A stretch of 64,000 nucleotides of DNA from an uncultured Pelagibacteraceae bacterium. GTDB lineage: Bacteria > Pseudomonadota > Alphaproteobacteria > Pelagibacterales > Pelagibacteraceae. Made by a program: the position numbers and the translations under genes. Location: positions 237,505 to 301,504 of the forward strand of contig CACLSR010000001.1 in NCBI GenBank assembly GCA_902609685.1, read 5' to 3'. Below the pieces are notes generated by a model. That model worked only from the letters and a program-made list of their open reading frames with translations, ran no database searches and was not told where the DNA came from. Positions 25,388 through 35,089 of the stretch are shown here, one piece after another (the first letter of the stretch is position 1; each line of letters opens with the position of its first letter).

Positions 25388-26440
25388 TTAATAATTTTTT
25401 GATGTTAACTCAAATAAACGACTAATTGTACGTTTAAATGGTTTTTCTAAAGACTTAGAACTTGACAATTTTTCTAAACTTTGCTCAGCGGTTACTGCTA
25501 TAGCTATATCTTTATCATAAATTACATCAATAAAGGTTATGAACCTTTGTTGTTGATTTGAGTTGATATCATTAAATTCTGGTATGTTTTCAATAATTAT
25601 AAATTCAGAGTTTTCAGCAATTTTTAAATAATCTTCACCTCCTATGTTTTGATTACACAATTCATCAAAATGAAACTTTGAAATCCCCTCATAAAAATTT
25701 TTTATTTCAAAATTCCTACCTTTGATATTCAAAACTTTGGAAGATAATTTTTTATTTTTAGTAATTATTCTAGAAAACTTATTTATCTTAAAATTAGTTT
25801 CTTGATTTAAAGGATGGAAATATCTTCGTTTTTCGTTTTCTTTGCTTTTTCTATAATCATCGTCAATTATCAGCTCATGTTCTATAGATTTTTCCTGCAT
25901 TATTTGAATAAAAGGTTTAAATTGGTCTCTTTGTAACCCCTCTTTATACAGCTCTGATATTTTAGTATTTGAGGTTACAATAACCTTTATATTTTGATTA
26001 AATATTTCCTGAAATAGTTTGCCTAATATCATAGCATCGACAATATTGGTAACTTGAAATTCATCAAAGAAGATGAGTGAAAATTTTGATTTTAAATCTT
26101 TGACAAATACAGTAATTACATTTTCCTCATTTTGATCTTTATTATCATGAACAAAATCATGAAAGTTTAACATAAATTCATTGAAGTGAAGACGTTGTTT
26201 TTTTTGATTAACTAGATTAAAAAAAAAATCTAAAATCATAGTTTTTCCAACACCAACACCACCATAAAGATAAAAACCTTTTTTTGAGGATTGTTTGGAA
26301 AAAAAATTCAACAAGGAATTTTTAAAATTTTCTTTATAAAAATTATCTAATTGTTTAACTAAAGTTATTTGATTTTGGTTTAACTCTAGATTTTGTGTAT
26401 TACAATGAGTTTTAAATTTTTCCTCAAGATTTAAAGGCAT
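25388..26440 (-). CDS. zapE: AFG1/ZapE-family ATPase
   Basis: The 350-residue P-loop ATPase has Walker A YGGVGVGKTMILDFF (about residues 54-68) and Walker B LIFFDEFQVTNIVDA (about 116-130), with the HFNEFM segment characteristic of the AFG1-like group. In E. coli ZapE acts at the division ring under stress; the mitochondrial homologue handles inner-membrane proteins. The start overlaps the stop of the cupin-like gene by one base (TAATG). Length matches the family. Confidence 0.88.
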   Translation of the reverse strand: MPLNLEEKFKTHCNTQNLELNQNQITLVKQLDNFYKENFKNSLLNFFSKQSSKKGFYLYGGVGVGKTMILDFFFNLVNQKKQRLHFNEFMLNFHDFVHDNKDQNEENVITVFVKDLKSKFSLIFFDEFQVTNIVDAMILGKLFQEIFNQNIKVIVTSNTKISELYKEGLQRDQFKPFIQIMQEKSIEHELIIDDDYRKSKENEKRRYFHPLNQETNFKINKFSRIITKNKKLSSKVLNIKGRNFEIKNFYEGISKFHFDELCNQNIGGEDYLKIAENSEFIIIENIPEFNDINSNQQQRFITFIDVIYDKDIAIAVTAEQSLEKLSSSKSLEKPFKRTISRLFELTSKNY

Positions 26441-26871
26441 TAATTTTTTTTACTTTTAAAATCAATTCCGTATTCAGATCTTGGTCCTTTCCTTAGTCCA
26501 AACGGACCAGATATAAATAATGTTAAAGGCCTCGTCCCAGGTTTTAAGTCTACTCTATGTAAGTTATTTGCAGATCTAAATCCTATATAACCAGGCGGTC
26601 GCCAGAATTTTCCTGTGCTTAATGTCTCCCAATAACCATCTCTCAATATTATGGTGATATATGGAAATGTATGATTGTGAACACCTTCGCCATGATCATC
26701 CGCTAACATTTCATGAATTAGAATATTAAACGGAAACCACTTTGGTCTGTGTCGAAAGATGAGATAATATCTATTCATCCATGGTTTAGCTTCATGATAC
26801 TTGGGATGTGAAGGACCCCTATCTAAAACAACTTTTTTTCTTCCTATTTTATCCAAAAATCTTAAAAACAT
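26440..26871 (-). CDS. Cupin-like hypothetical protein
   Basis: The 143-residue protein has no signal peptide. The stretch DDHGEGVHNHTFPYITIIL, with closely spaced histidines, followed by RPPGYIGFRSANNLHRVDL, resembles the two motifs of a small metal-binding cupin barrel (His ligands in HNH and a later His). I do not recognise a named family or substrate. It is sandwiched between the BamB-like gene and zapE with overlaps or gaps of only a few bases, so it is cotranscribed with them. Confidence 0.6.
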   Translation of the reverse strand: MFLRFLDKIGRKKVVLDRGPSHPKYHEAKPWMNRYYLIFRHRPKWFPFNILIHEMLADDHGEGVHNHTFPYITIILRDGYWETLSTGKFWRPPGYIGFRSANNLHRVDLKPGTRPLTLFISGPFGLRKGPRSEYGIDFKSKKN

Positions 26872-26873
26872 AA

Positions 26874-28172
26874 CTAATCATATTGGTTTATTGAGCCATT
26901 TTTAACAATAAATAAATTTTCATTATATATTAAAGGTTTTGATATCAAATCTCGGCCAACCTTTTCAATTTTTAAAATATTTCCAGCGCTTAAACTAATA
27001 ACAATTAAATTTCCATCAGAGTTTGTTAAATAAAGATTATTTCCACCTATGGTAAAACCTGTTGGTTTAATTCTTTTTCTTTTTTTTAAATTAAAATTTT
27101 TATAAATATCATTAATTCTAATAATGTTTCCTTCATTCTTTTGAATTGTAAAAAGATAACCGTTTTCAGACACAGTAAAAATGAAATTGCCAATTATAAT
27201 TGGTGTAAGAATAGAATTAATTTCACTCATCCAATTCGTGGTCCCTGATTTTAAATCCACAGAGTAAAATTGATTTTTATTATTGGAAAAATAAATTGAG
27301 TTTCCATCGCTAACTAGTTTTGAAAAATTAAAACCATATGTTTCATTAATAATACTGCTTGTTTGTGTTGGGAGCTGCCATTGAATTAAACCTGATGAAA
27401 TATCAACTGCAGTTATATCTCCGAGAGAATTATTATATATCACTAAATTATCTTTAATTAAAATTGAGAATTTTGAATTAGATACAGTAAAAGAATCTTC
27501 AGTTTTTACATTCCAGCACTCTGAACCATCCTTTACATAAAAACATCTTAAAGTATTTTTAAAATCAACTACAAAAAATTTATCTTTGAAAATTTTGACT
27601 TCTGAATTAAATGGATATTCACTTTTTTTTGACCAAATTAAATTTCCAGTTTGTAGATTAATACTTGAAATTTTTGCTATACTATCTGCAACTAACAAAT
27701 TTTTGTTCGTCATTGCAAATGATAAAGTGGGATGAATTTTCTTTTCTGTTTTTGAATAAAAGTTATTTTTCCAAACAACCTTTTTATTTTCATTAAACCT
27801 GATAATAGTTCCCTTCTTTTCAAAGACTATTACGCCATTATTTAAAATCAGTGGCTCAAAATTAAATTGATTAAAATTTTCTAGTTTTGAAAATTTATAA
27901 TGATTAATTTTATTGATCTGGCCATTATATTTTGATGAACCAAAATTATTGAGTGGATCAAAAATTTTATTATTTTGCTCATTTTTTGATAGGTCTAATT
28001 TTAATAAAGGATTAAATTCTGTTGAAATTATCTCTTTTTCGGTAAGAATTTTTTTAGAGACCTTATTTTCATTTTCAATTTTTTCTTTTTTATTCCATAT
28101 TCGTGAATTTTCATTCAGAGAGCAATTGGACAAAAAAATTGAAAATATTAATATTACAAATATTTTATTCAC
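26874..28172 (-). CDS. bamB: BamB-like outer-membrane lipoprotein (PQQ-type beta-propeller)
   Basis: The 432-residue protein has a short lipoprotein signal ending LSNC (lipobox, Cys17), then a Lys/Asn-rich linker and a chain of beta-propeller blades with PQQ-like motifs such as INLQTGNLIWSKK, VDISSGLIQWQLP and VDLKSGTTNWMSE. This is the build of BamB, the propeller lipoprotein of the barrel-assembly machine. The start is GTG at 28170-28172, overlapping the end of the upstream TPR gene by eight bases, the same pairing seen in other alphaproteobacteria. Sequence is divergent, so identity as BamB rests on architecture and neighbour. Confidence 0.75.
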   Translation of the reverse strand: MNKIFVILIFSIFLSNCSLNENSRIWNKKEKIENENKVSKKILTEKEIISTEFNPLLKLDLSKNEQNNKIFDPLNNFGSSKYNGQINKINHYKFSKLENFNQFNFEPLILNNGVIVFEKKGTIIRFNENKKVVWKNNFYSKTEKKIHPTLSFAMTNKNLLVADSIAKISSINLQTGNLIWSKKSEYPFNSEVKIFKDKFFVVDFKNTLRCFYVKDGSECWNVKTEDSFTVSNSKFSILIKDNLVIYNNSLGDITAVDISSGLIQWQLPTQTSSIINETYGFNFSKLVSDGNSIYFSNNKNQFYSVDLKSGTTNWMSEINSILTPIIIGNFIFTVSENGYLFTIQKNEGNIIRINDIYKNFNLKKRKRIKPTGFTIGGNNLYLTNSDGNLIVISLSAGNILKIEKVGRDLISKPLIYNENLFIVKNGSINQYD

Positions 28173-28809
28173 TCAAATCTCTGTTTAGTCTTTTTTGTGT
28201 TTCCTTGAGTATATCCAAATTAGCGTTTTCTAAAGTAATTATTTGACTGAAAAATTCTTTGGATTTTTGCTTTTCACCTTTAGAGTAAAAGTACTCTGCT
28301 ATCAAATATAAAGCATGAGACTTCCAAACACTTTTTGAATTAATTACAGGATTTAAAATTTCTAAAATTTGACCTTCATTGATTGTATCAGCATTATAAA
28401 GAGCTTTTTTATAAATAATAAGATACTTAATTTCACTATCCAATGAAGTTTTGTTAATCAATATATCAAACAAGCTATTAATTTTATTTTTATCACTCAC
28501 AAGCTCATTATCTATTAAGTAATATAAAGCCAGTGGAGAATAAGTTGGATCCTTATTTTCTACTATCTCTTGCATCGTTGATACTATCCCAGAGTTGTCT
28601 CCATTCTTATGTTTAATGATTGAACTATTATATCTGTCTGAAATTTTAATTTTATTTTTATCTTGATAGATTTGATATGAATAAAAACCGAGCAGAATTA
28701 ATATCAAAAAGATTAAACAAGATATGAGTAGTTTTTTATTTTTTGTAAAAAAATCTTTTATTCTCTGATTTCTGGTATTGCTATTAATGATTGCTAAATC
28801 TTCATCCAT
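28165..28809 (-). CDS. YfgM-like TPR membrane protein
   Basis: The 214-residue protein has a short cytoplasmic N-terminus, one transmembrane helix (about residues 28-48) and a helical periplasmic region consistent with tetratricopeptide repeats, ending in AEYFYSKGEKQKSKEFFSQI. This is the layout of YfgM-like ancillary proteins that link the Sec translocon to periplasmic chaperones. It is directly upstream of, and overlaps, the BamB-like gene, a conserved pairing. The sequence itself is weakly conserved. Confidence 0.65.
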   Translation of the reverse strand: MDEDLAIINSNTRNQRIKDFFTKNKKLLISCLIFLILILLGFYSYQIYQDKNKIKISDRYNSSIIKHKNGDNSGIVSTMQEIVENKDPTYSPLALYYLIDNELVSDKNKINSLFDILINKTSLDSEIKYLIIYKKALYNADTINEGQILEILNPVINSKSVWKSHALYLIAEYFYSKGEKQKSKEFFSQIITLENANLDILKETQKRLNRDLSE

Positions 28810-28811
28810 TA

Positions 28812-31481
28812 TTAAATCATATTTCGAAGAACGTATTGTAATATGCCTCCATTTTTATAATACTCTAACTCATTTTTAGTATCTATTCTACAAAGTGCTT
28901 GGATCGTTTTAATCTCACCCGAAGCATACTTAATTTCTACTTTAACTTTATCTGAAGGATTAATTCCATTTTCAAGATTGATTATGCTAATCAATTCTGA
29001 GCCAATTAATTTTAAGTTTTTCCTATCAATATTATCAATAAATTGTAATGGTAGAATACCCATCCCAATCAAGTTAGATCTATGAATTCTCTCAAAACTT
29101 TCAGCAATTACAGTCTTTACTCCTAAAAGTTTGGTTCCTTTCGCTGCCCAATCTCTTGACGAGCCAGTTCCATATTCTTTACCACCTATAACGACTAAAT
29201 CTGTTCCTCTTTTTTTGTATTCAACAACTGCATCATAAATTGGCATCACTTTTTTTTCTGGGTAAAGTGTTGTAAATCCACCTTCTGTGCCAGGTGCCAT
29301 CTCATTTCTTATTCTGATATTAGCAAATGTTCCCCTCATCATTACTTCATGATTTCCTCTTCTGGCACCATAAGAATTATAATCTTTAGGTAAAATTTGA
29401 TGTTTCATAAAATATTCTCCTGTCGGGCTTTCTTTTTGAATATTACCTGCAGGAGAGATATGATCTGTAGTTACCATATCGCCCAAAATTAATAATGGAC
29501 GAGCATCATGAATTTTTTTAAAACCCTCTGGTTGGTCTGAAAGATTTTCAAAAAAAGGTGGTTTTTTTACATATGTAGAATTTTCTTCCCAATTATAAAT
29601 ACTACTTTTTTCAGTTTTAATTTGTTGCCATTGTTTTGGTCCCTCTGAAACATTTGAATACCTCTTCACAAACATTTCTGGATTTAAAGATGATTTTAAC
29701 ACATCTTCAATTTCTTTATTAGATGGCCAAATATCCTTCATAAAAATATCTTTGCCATCTTTATCTTTGCCGAAACTATCTTTATATAAATCAAAATTCA
29801 TATGACCAGCAAGAGCATAAGCAACGACTAATGGCGGTGAAGCAAGATAATTTGCTTTTATATGTGGAGAAATCCTACCCTCAAAATTTCTATTACCAGA
29901 CAATACTGAAACCGCATAAATATTTTCTTTTTGAATAGAGTCGACTATTTCATCGGCTAATGGACCTGAATTTCCAATACATGTAGTGCAACCATAACCC
30001 ACTAAATGAAAACCAAGTTTATCTAAATAAGTATTTAATCCTGCTTTCTCCAAATAGTCTGTAACAACTTGTGAGCCCGGTGCTAATGAAGTTTTAACCC
30101 AAGGTTTTACCTCCAATCCTAACTCTACTGCTTTCTTCGCTAAAAGCCCTGCTCCAATTAAAACATTTGGATTTGAAGTATTTGTACAAGATGTAATTGC
30201 TGCAATTAAAATAGATCCATCTTTAATTGAATATTCTTTATCTTTAACTTTTGAAACTGAAAAATCTTTTTTACCAGTTACTTCAGAAAAACTTTTCTTA
30301 AAACTAGTTGAAGCATCAGTTAATAAAACTTTATCTTGTGGTCTTTTTGGTCCTGAAATAGTAGGAACAATAGTGGTCATATCTAAAGTTAAAGTATCAG
30401 TAAAATCAATATCTTCACTAGACCACAAACCCTGAGCTTTAGCATATTCTTCAACTATTTTTACTGTCATTTCATCTCTACCAGAAAATTTTAAATACTT
30501 TAGAGTTTCTTCATCTATTGGAAAAAATCCACAAGTTGCTCCATACTCTGGAGCCATATTTGCAATTGTTGCACGATCCGCTAAAGTTAAATTCTTTAAA
30601 CCATCACCATAAAATTCTACAAACTTTCCGACTACACCCTTGTCTCTTAACATTTTAACAACTGTTAAAACTAAGTCTGTTGCAGTAGTGCCTTCTGGCA
30701 TTTTATTTTTGACTTCAAAACCTATTACTTCAGGAATAAGCATTGAAATAGGTTGACCTAACATGCCCGCCTCAGCCTCAATACCACCTACTCCCCATCC
30801 TAAAACTGAAAGTCCATTAACCATGGTAGTATGACTATCGGTTCCTACTAATGTATCTGGAAAAAGATAACTCTGTCCCTCAAACTCTTCACTCCATACT
30901 ACTTTGGATAAATATTCTAAATTAACTTGGTGACAAATTCCAGTGCCTGGAGGAACTATTCTAAAGTTATTGAACGCTTGCTGACCCCATTTTAAAAAAG
31001 AATATCTCTCACCATTTCTATTAAATTCAATTTCAACATTTTTGTCAAACGAGTCTGCTTTAGCAGACTGATCAACTTGAACTGAATGGTCAATAACAAG
31101 ATCTACTGCAGAAAGTGGGTTAATTGTATTAGGATCTTTATTTTTCTCTTTCACAGCTTCTCTCATAGCCGCCAAGTCAGCCACTGCAGGAATTCCAGTG
31201 TAATCTTGTAGTAACACTCTTGCAGGTCGATAAGCAATTTCTGTTTTAGATTTTTTTGATTTTAGCCAATCTTTAATTGCCTCAATTTGATTTTTTGTAA
31301 CTGAAACATCATCTTCATATCTTAATAAATTTTCTAACAAAACTTTAAGAGATTTTGGTAACTTTGAGATGCCCTCCAAGCCATTTTCTTCTGCTTTTTT
31401 TAGTGAATAAAATTTGAATTTTTTGTTGTTTATTTCTATTTCAGATAACGTCTTGTATGAGTTAATTTTTCCTGGTTTCAT
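28812..31481 (-). CDS. acnA: Aconitate hydratase (AcnA type)
   Basis: The 889-residue enzyme interconverts citrate and isocitrate in the TCA cycle. The cysteines for its [4Fe-4S] cluster are visible in AITSCTNTSNP and in GCTTCIGNSGP. The swivel domain carries GDMVTTDHISPAGNI and GTGSSRDWAAKG with the catalytic Arg/Ser. Length is normal for AcnA/IRP-type aconitases, which need no separate small subunit. It heads a minus-strand series running through the TPR, BamB-like, cupin-like, zapE and yjbQ genes, with a four-base gap from the LysE gene upstream. Confidence 0.97.
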   Translation of the reverse strand: MKPGKINSYKTLSEIEINNKKFKFYSLKKAEENGLEGISKLPKSLKVLLENLLRYEDDVSVTKNQIEAIKDWLKSKKSKTEIAYRPARVLLQDYTGIPAVADLAAMREAVKEKNKDPNTINPLSAVDLVIDHSVQVDQSAKADSFDKNVEIEFNRNGERYSFLKWGQQAFNNFRIVPPGTGICHQVNLEYLSKVVWSEEFEGQSYLFPDTLVGTDSHTTMVNGLSVLGWGVGGIEAEAGMLGQPISMLIPEVIGFEVKNKMPEGTTATDLVLTVVKMLRDKGVVGKFVEFYGDGLKNLTLADRATIANMAPEYGATCGFFPIDEETLKYLKFSGRDEMTVKIVEEYAKAQGLWSSEDIDFTDTLTLDMTTIVPTISGPKRPQDKVLLTDASTSFKKSFSEVTGKKDFSVSKVKDKEYSIKDGSILIAAITSCTNTSNPNVLIGAGLLAKKAVELGLEVKPWVKTSLAPGSQVVTDYLEKAGLNTYLDKLGFHLVGYGCTTCIGNSGPLADEIVDSIQKENIYAVSVLSGNRNFEGRISPHIKANYLASPPLVVAYALAGHMNFDLYKDSFGKDKDGKDIFMKDIWPSNKEIEDVLKSSLNPEMFVKRYSNVSEGPKQWQQIKTEKSSIYNWEENSTYVKKPPFFENLSDQPEGFKKIHDARPLLILGDMVTTDHISPAGNIQKESPTGEYFMKHQILPKDYNSYGARRGNHEVMMRGTFANIRIRNEMAPGTEGGFTTLYPEKKVMPIYDAVVEYKKRGTDLVVIGGKEYGTGSSRDWAAKGTKLLGVKTVIAESFERIHRSNLIGMGILPLQFIDNIDRKNLKLIGSELISIINLENGINPSDKVKVEIKYASGEIKTIQALCRIDTKNELEYYKNGGILQYVLRNMI

Positions 31482-31484
31482 ATT

Positions 31485-32075
31485 TTATATATAAAATGTA
31501 ACTATGCTTAATAAAAGAAGCCCTGACATAACATAATTAAAGTACTTAATAAATTTATCATTTGTCGCAAATTTCCTTAAAAATTTACCAACAAATGTCC
31601 ACAAAGTAATACTTGTGACAGAAAATAGAAAGGCAAGAGCAACTATTTGAGTCGCATAACTTATATAATTTACACCTAATTCAACATAAGTAGAGACAAC
31701 AATAATTGCAACCGTGACGCCTTTAGGATTTAAATATTGAAATAAAAAGGTTTCAATAAATTTTACAGGGTTTTCCTTTTGGGTTTCGTTTGAAGAGGTT
31801 GAAAATGCAATCTTATAAGCTAGATATATTAAAAATATAGTCCCAAGATATCTGATTACTATTTGAATGATTGGAAATAATTTAAAAACATTTATTAAAC
31901 CAATCGATAAAAACAAAACTAATGAAGTAAAACCTAAAGTCACACCAAGAATATGAGGAATCGTTTTTTTTATCCCAAAATTAAATCCAGAGTAAGATGC
32001 GACTACATTATTTGGACCCGGCGTATACGCTGTAACAAACCAAAATAAAGAAATTGATAATATTTCAGGATGCAT
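31485..32075 (-). CDS. LysE/RhtB-family amino acid exporter
   Basis: This 196-residue membrane protein has about six helices and the family signature TAYTPGPNNV near residue 17. LysE/RhtB proteins export amino acids or their analogues out of the cell. The substrate is not evident. It lies two bases after the csaA gene and four bases before aconitase, in what looks like a continuous minus-strand transcript. It is distinct from the second LysE-family gene at 59055-59669, whose signature is altered. Confidence 0.85.
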   Translation of the reverse strand: MHPEILSISLFWFVTAYTPGPNNVVASYSGFNFGIKKTIPHILGVTLGFTSLVLFLSIGLINVFKLFPIIQIVIRYLGTIFLIYLAYKIAFSTSSNETQKENPVKFIETFLFQYLNPKGVTVAIIVVSTYVELGVNYISYATQIVALAFLFSVTSITLWTFVGKFLRKFATNDKFIKYFNYVMSGLLLLSIVTFYI

Positions 32076-32077
32076 AC

Positions 32078-32419
32078 TTAGGCTATTGGAAGACCATTTT
32101 CTGATGGTTGAGATGGATGAACGAGAATCACTCTACCTTCCTTATCAATCGAACCTAAAATCAAAACTTGAGACACTACTCCAGCAATATTTTTTTCAGG
32201 AAAATTACAAACTCCAATCACTTGTTTACCTTTTAAATTATCCTCATTGTAATAATGAGTAATTTGTGCTGAAGATTGTTTAATTCCTATCTCTTTTCCA
32301 AAATCAACTTCTACCACCAAAGATGGTTTTCTTGCTTTCTCATTTTTTTTTACAGAAATTACTGTCCCTACTCGTATGTCAACTTTATCAAATATATCGT
32401 ATGTTATTTGTTCTTTCAT
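32078..32419 (-). CDS. csaA: CsaA-like tRNA-binding-domain protein
   Basis: The 113-residue protein is a stand-alone tRNA-binding (EMAP/MetRS C-terminal) OB-fold domain, with FDKVDIRVGTVISV at the N-terminus, the NFPEKNIAGVVSQVLILG core and a C-terminal VHPSQPSENGLPIA. CsaA homologues have been linked to tRNA binding or a chaperone-like role in secretion. Length matches the family. It is divergent from argE across a 29-base gap. Confidence 0.88.
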   Translation of the reverse strand: MKEQITYDIFDKVDIRVGTVISVKKNEKARKPSLVVEVDFGKEIGIKQSSAQITHYYNEDNLKGKQVIGVCNFPEKNIAGVVSQVLILGSIDKEGRVILVHPSQPSENGLPIA

Positions 32420-32448
32420 AAATTCAGTATATATATTAGTTATTATTC

Positions 32449-33639
32449 ATGAGTACAGAAATTAATATTGAAAAATTATATGAAAATTGCATCAAAATTT
32501 TGACTGATTTAATCGGTTTCAAAACAATTTCTGGAGATGATAATAGTAATTTAATTAATTATTGTGAAGAGTACCTTCAAAAGTTAGGTGCAACTTCATT
32601 TAAAACTTTTGATGAGGAAAAGAAAAGAGTTAATCTTTTTGCAACATTTAAGGCGAAAAAAACAAACGGAATAAAACCGATCATCTTATCTGGTCACACT
32701 GATACTGTTCCAGTTTCAAAAAGTTGGAGCACTGATCCTTTTAAAGCCACAATCAAAGATGAAAAACTTTATGGCAGAGGTGCATGTGATATGAAAGGTT
32801 TTATTGCATGTGTTTTAGCTTATGCGCCAATTTATTCAAAAGTGGAATTAAATAGAGATATCCATTTTTCATTTACATTTGATGAAGAAACTGCATGTCT
32901 TGGAGCACCCATATTAATTGAGGAGTTAAAAAAAAGAAAAATTCAAGACGGCATATGCATAATTGGAGAACCAACTAAAATGAAAATTATAGATGCTCAC
33001 AAAGGTTGCTATGAATATACAACTTATTTTGAAGGTTTAGCAGGTCATAGTTCAATGCCACATAAAGGGGTTAGTGCTGTTGAGTTTGCTTCACGTTACG
33101 CAAACAAACTCATTGAATTAAGACAGGACTTAAAAAAAAGAGCTCCTAAAGACTCGATATTTGATCCACCCTTTTCAACTTTGCAAGTAGGAGGAATATT
33201 TGGTGGCATAGCACACAATGTTATAGCTGATAAATGTTATATTGAGTGGGAAACTAGACCGGTGGTGAAAGAAGATGGAGTTTTTTTAAATCAAGAAATA
33301 GACAAGTATGCTAATGAAATTTTATTGCCAGAAATGAGAAAGGTATTTCCGAATTCAAAAATAACTAAAAAAATAATAGGTGAAGTAACTGGTTTTGATC
33401 GTGTTAAAAATTCAGAGGCATGTGAGTTAGTTTCAAGTTTAACTGGGGACAATTCGAGAGAGGTTGTTTCTTTTGGCACTGAGGCTGGCTTGTTTCAGGA
33501 AATTGGGATGAGTACTGTTGTTTGTGGCCCTGGTTCAATTGAACAAGCTCACAAAGTTGATGAATTTATTGAATTAAATGAAATTAAAAAATGTTTAAAA
33601 TTTTTAGATGGTCTTAAAAAAAAATCTACTTTAAATTAA
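32449..33639 (+). CDS. argE: Acetylornithine deacetylase (M20 family)
   Basis: The 396-residue metallohydrolase has SGHTDTVPV (metal-binding His and catalytic Asp, near residues 82-90), YGRGACDMKGF (metal-bridging Asp), FTFDEETACLGA (catalytic Glu pair) and a dimerisation domain with GLAGHSSMPHKG. These fit ArgE, which releases ornithine from N-acetylornithine; other M20 deacylases are possible. It is a single plus-strand gene between two minus-strand blocks, and its stop overlaps the stop of the convergent aldehyde dehydrogenase by four bases. Confidence 0.87.
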   Translation: MSTEINIEKLYENCIKILTDLIGFKTISGDDNSNLINYCEEYLQKLGATSFKTFDEEKKRVNLFATFKAKKTNGIKPIILSGHTDTVPVSKSWSTDPFKATIKDEKLYGRGACDMKGFIACVLAYAPIYSKVELNRDIHFSFTFDEETACLGAPILIEELKKRKIQDGICIIGEPTKMKIIDAHKGCYEYTTYFEGLAGHSSMPHKGVSAVEFASRYANKLIELRQDLKKRAPKDSIFDPPFSTLQVGGIFGGIAHNVIADKCYIEWETRPVVKEDGVFLNQEIDKYANEILLPEMRKVFPNSKITKKIIGEVTGFDRVKNSEACELVSSLTGDNSREVVSFGTEAGLFQEIGMSTVVCGPGSIEQAHKVDEFIELNEIKKCLKFLDGLKKKSTLN

Positions 33640-35069
33640 TTCCAGCCACCAACAGCTTTCACTTCTAAAAATTCTTCAAGACCATGTTCACCAGCTTCTC
33701 TACCTATTCCAGAATGTTTAAAACCTCCAAATGGTGCATCTACAGCAATACCGGCTCCATTTACGTCTACCATTCCTGATCTTAACTTTCTGGCAACTCT
33801 TTTAACTTTTTCTTTGTCTTGCGTTTGAATGTAATTAGTCAATCCATAAGGAGTATCATTAGCAATTTTAATTGCTTCCTCTTCATTTTCAAAAGGCATT
33901 ACTGATAACACCGGACCAAAAATTTCTGTTCTTGCAACGTCCATATCATTTTTAACATCAGCAAAAACTGTTGGTTTGACAAAGTATCCCTTTTCAAATC
34001 CTTCCGGTTTACCAGCGCCTCCAGCAACTAATTTTGCACCTTCATCTATACCCTTTTTAATTAAAGTTTGAATTTTGTTGTATTGGGTTTCAGAAATAAC
34101 AGGACCAATATGCTCTCCCTCTTTCTTTGGATCACCAACTTCAAAATTTTCAGTATATTTTTTTAATCTTTCTACAGCTTCATTATACATTGATTTTTCA
34201 ACAAGCATTCTAGTTGGAGCATTACACGACTGACCAGAATTTCTGAAACATCTTAAAGCTCCTCTTTCAATAGCGTCTGGATCAGCATCTTTAAAAATTA
34301 TATTTGCTCCCTTTCCTCCTAATTCTAGACTTACTCTTTTAAAATCTTTGGCTGCATTTTGTGAAATTAATGCTCCAGCTCGGGTAGAGCCAGTAAATGA
34401 AATCATGTTGACGTCAGGATGACTTGTAAGTGCATTACCAGTAGTTTCACCATCTCCATTTACTAAATTGAATACTCCAGCAGGAAATTTTGTTTCATCA
34501 ATTAATTCTGCAAGAATCATTGAGGATAAAGGAGCAAGTTCAGATGGTTTTAAAATCATAGTACAGCCAGAAGCTAAAGCTGGTGCAACTTTAAGACAAA
34601 CTTGATTCATTGGCCAATTCCACGGTGTAATCAAAGCACACACACCTTTTGGTTCATATATTAATCTTTGATTAGGAGCATGTTCGCCCAAAGGTTTTTC
34701 AAATTCAAAATTTTTTAAATATCTAATAAATGATTTTAGATGTGCCGCACCTGTACCAGCTTGTAGTTTTGTAGCAAAATCTTTGGGAGCTCCCATTTCA
34801 GTGGTAATAGCTGCAGCAATATCTGCCCATCTTTTCTTATAATTTTCATACAATTTTTCTAATAATCTTATTCTTTCTTCTTTAGGGGAAAATGCCCAGG
34901 TGCTATAAGCTTTTTTTGCCGAACTTACTGCATAGTCAATATCTTCTTTATTACCTAAAGAAATAACCGCGCAATTTTCCTCTGTAGCAGGATTAATTAC
35001 TTTTATTTCTTGTTTGCTCTTTGGAGCAACCCATTTTCCATCGATGTAAAAATTTTTTTTATTTTCCAT
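33636..35069 (-). CDS. NAD(P)-dependent aldehyde dehydrogenase
   Basis: The 477-residue enzyme has the full aldehyde dehydrogenase signature: VNGDGETTGNAL, FTGSTRAGALI (cofactor), LELGGKGANIIF with the general base Glu, RNSGQSCNAPTRM with the catalytic Cys, and EIFGPVLSVMPF. It lies 20 bases after a ureohydrolase-family gene and in the same orientation, suggesting it oxidises an aldehyde derived from a polyamine or guanidino compound, such as 4-aminobutanal or 4-guanidinobutanal. That substrate is inferred from context. AGGAG lies before the start. Confidence 0.9.
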   Translation of the reverse strand: MENKKNFYIDGKWVAPKSKQEIKVINPATEENCAVISLGNKEDIDYAVSSAKKAYSTWAFSPKEERIRLLEKLYENYKKRWADIAAAITTEMGAPKDFATKLQAGTGAAHLKSFIRYLKNFEFEKPLGEHAPNQRLIYEPKGVCALITPWNWPMNQVCLKVAPALASGCTMILKPSELAPLSSMILAELIDETKFPAGVFNLVNGDGETTGNALTSHPDVNMISFTGSTRAGALISQNAAKDFKRVSLELGGKGANIIFKDADPDAIERGALRCFRNSGQSCNAPTRMLVEKSMYNEAVERLKKYTENFEVGDPKKEGEHIGPVISETQYNKIQTLIKKGIDEGAKLVAGGAGKPEGFEKGYFVKPTVFADVKNDMDVARTEIFGPVLSVMPFENEEEAIKIANDTPYGLTNYIQTQDKEKVKRVARKLRSGMVDVNGAGIAVDAPFGGFKHSGIGREAGEHGLEEFLEVKAVGGWN

Positions 35070-35089
35070 ACCAGACTCCTAACCTTTCT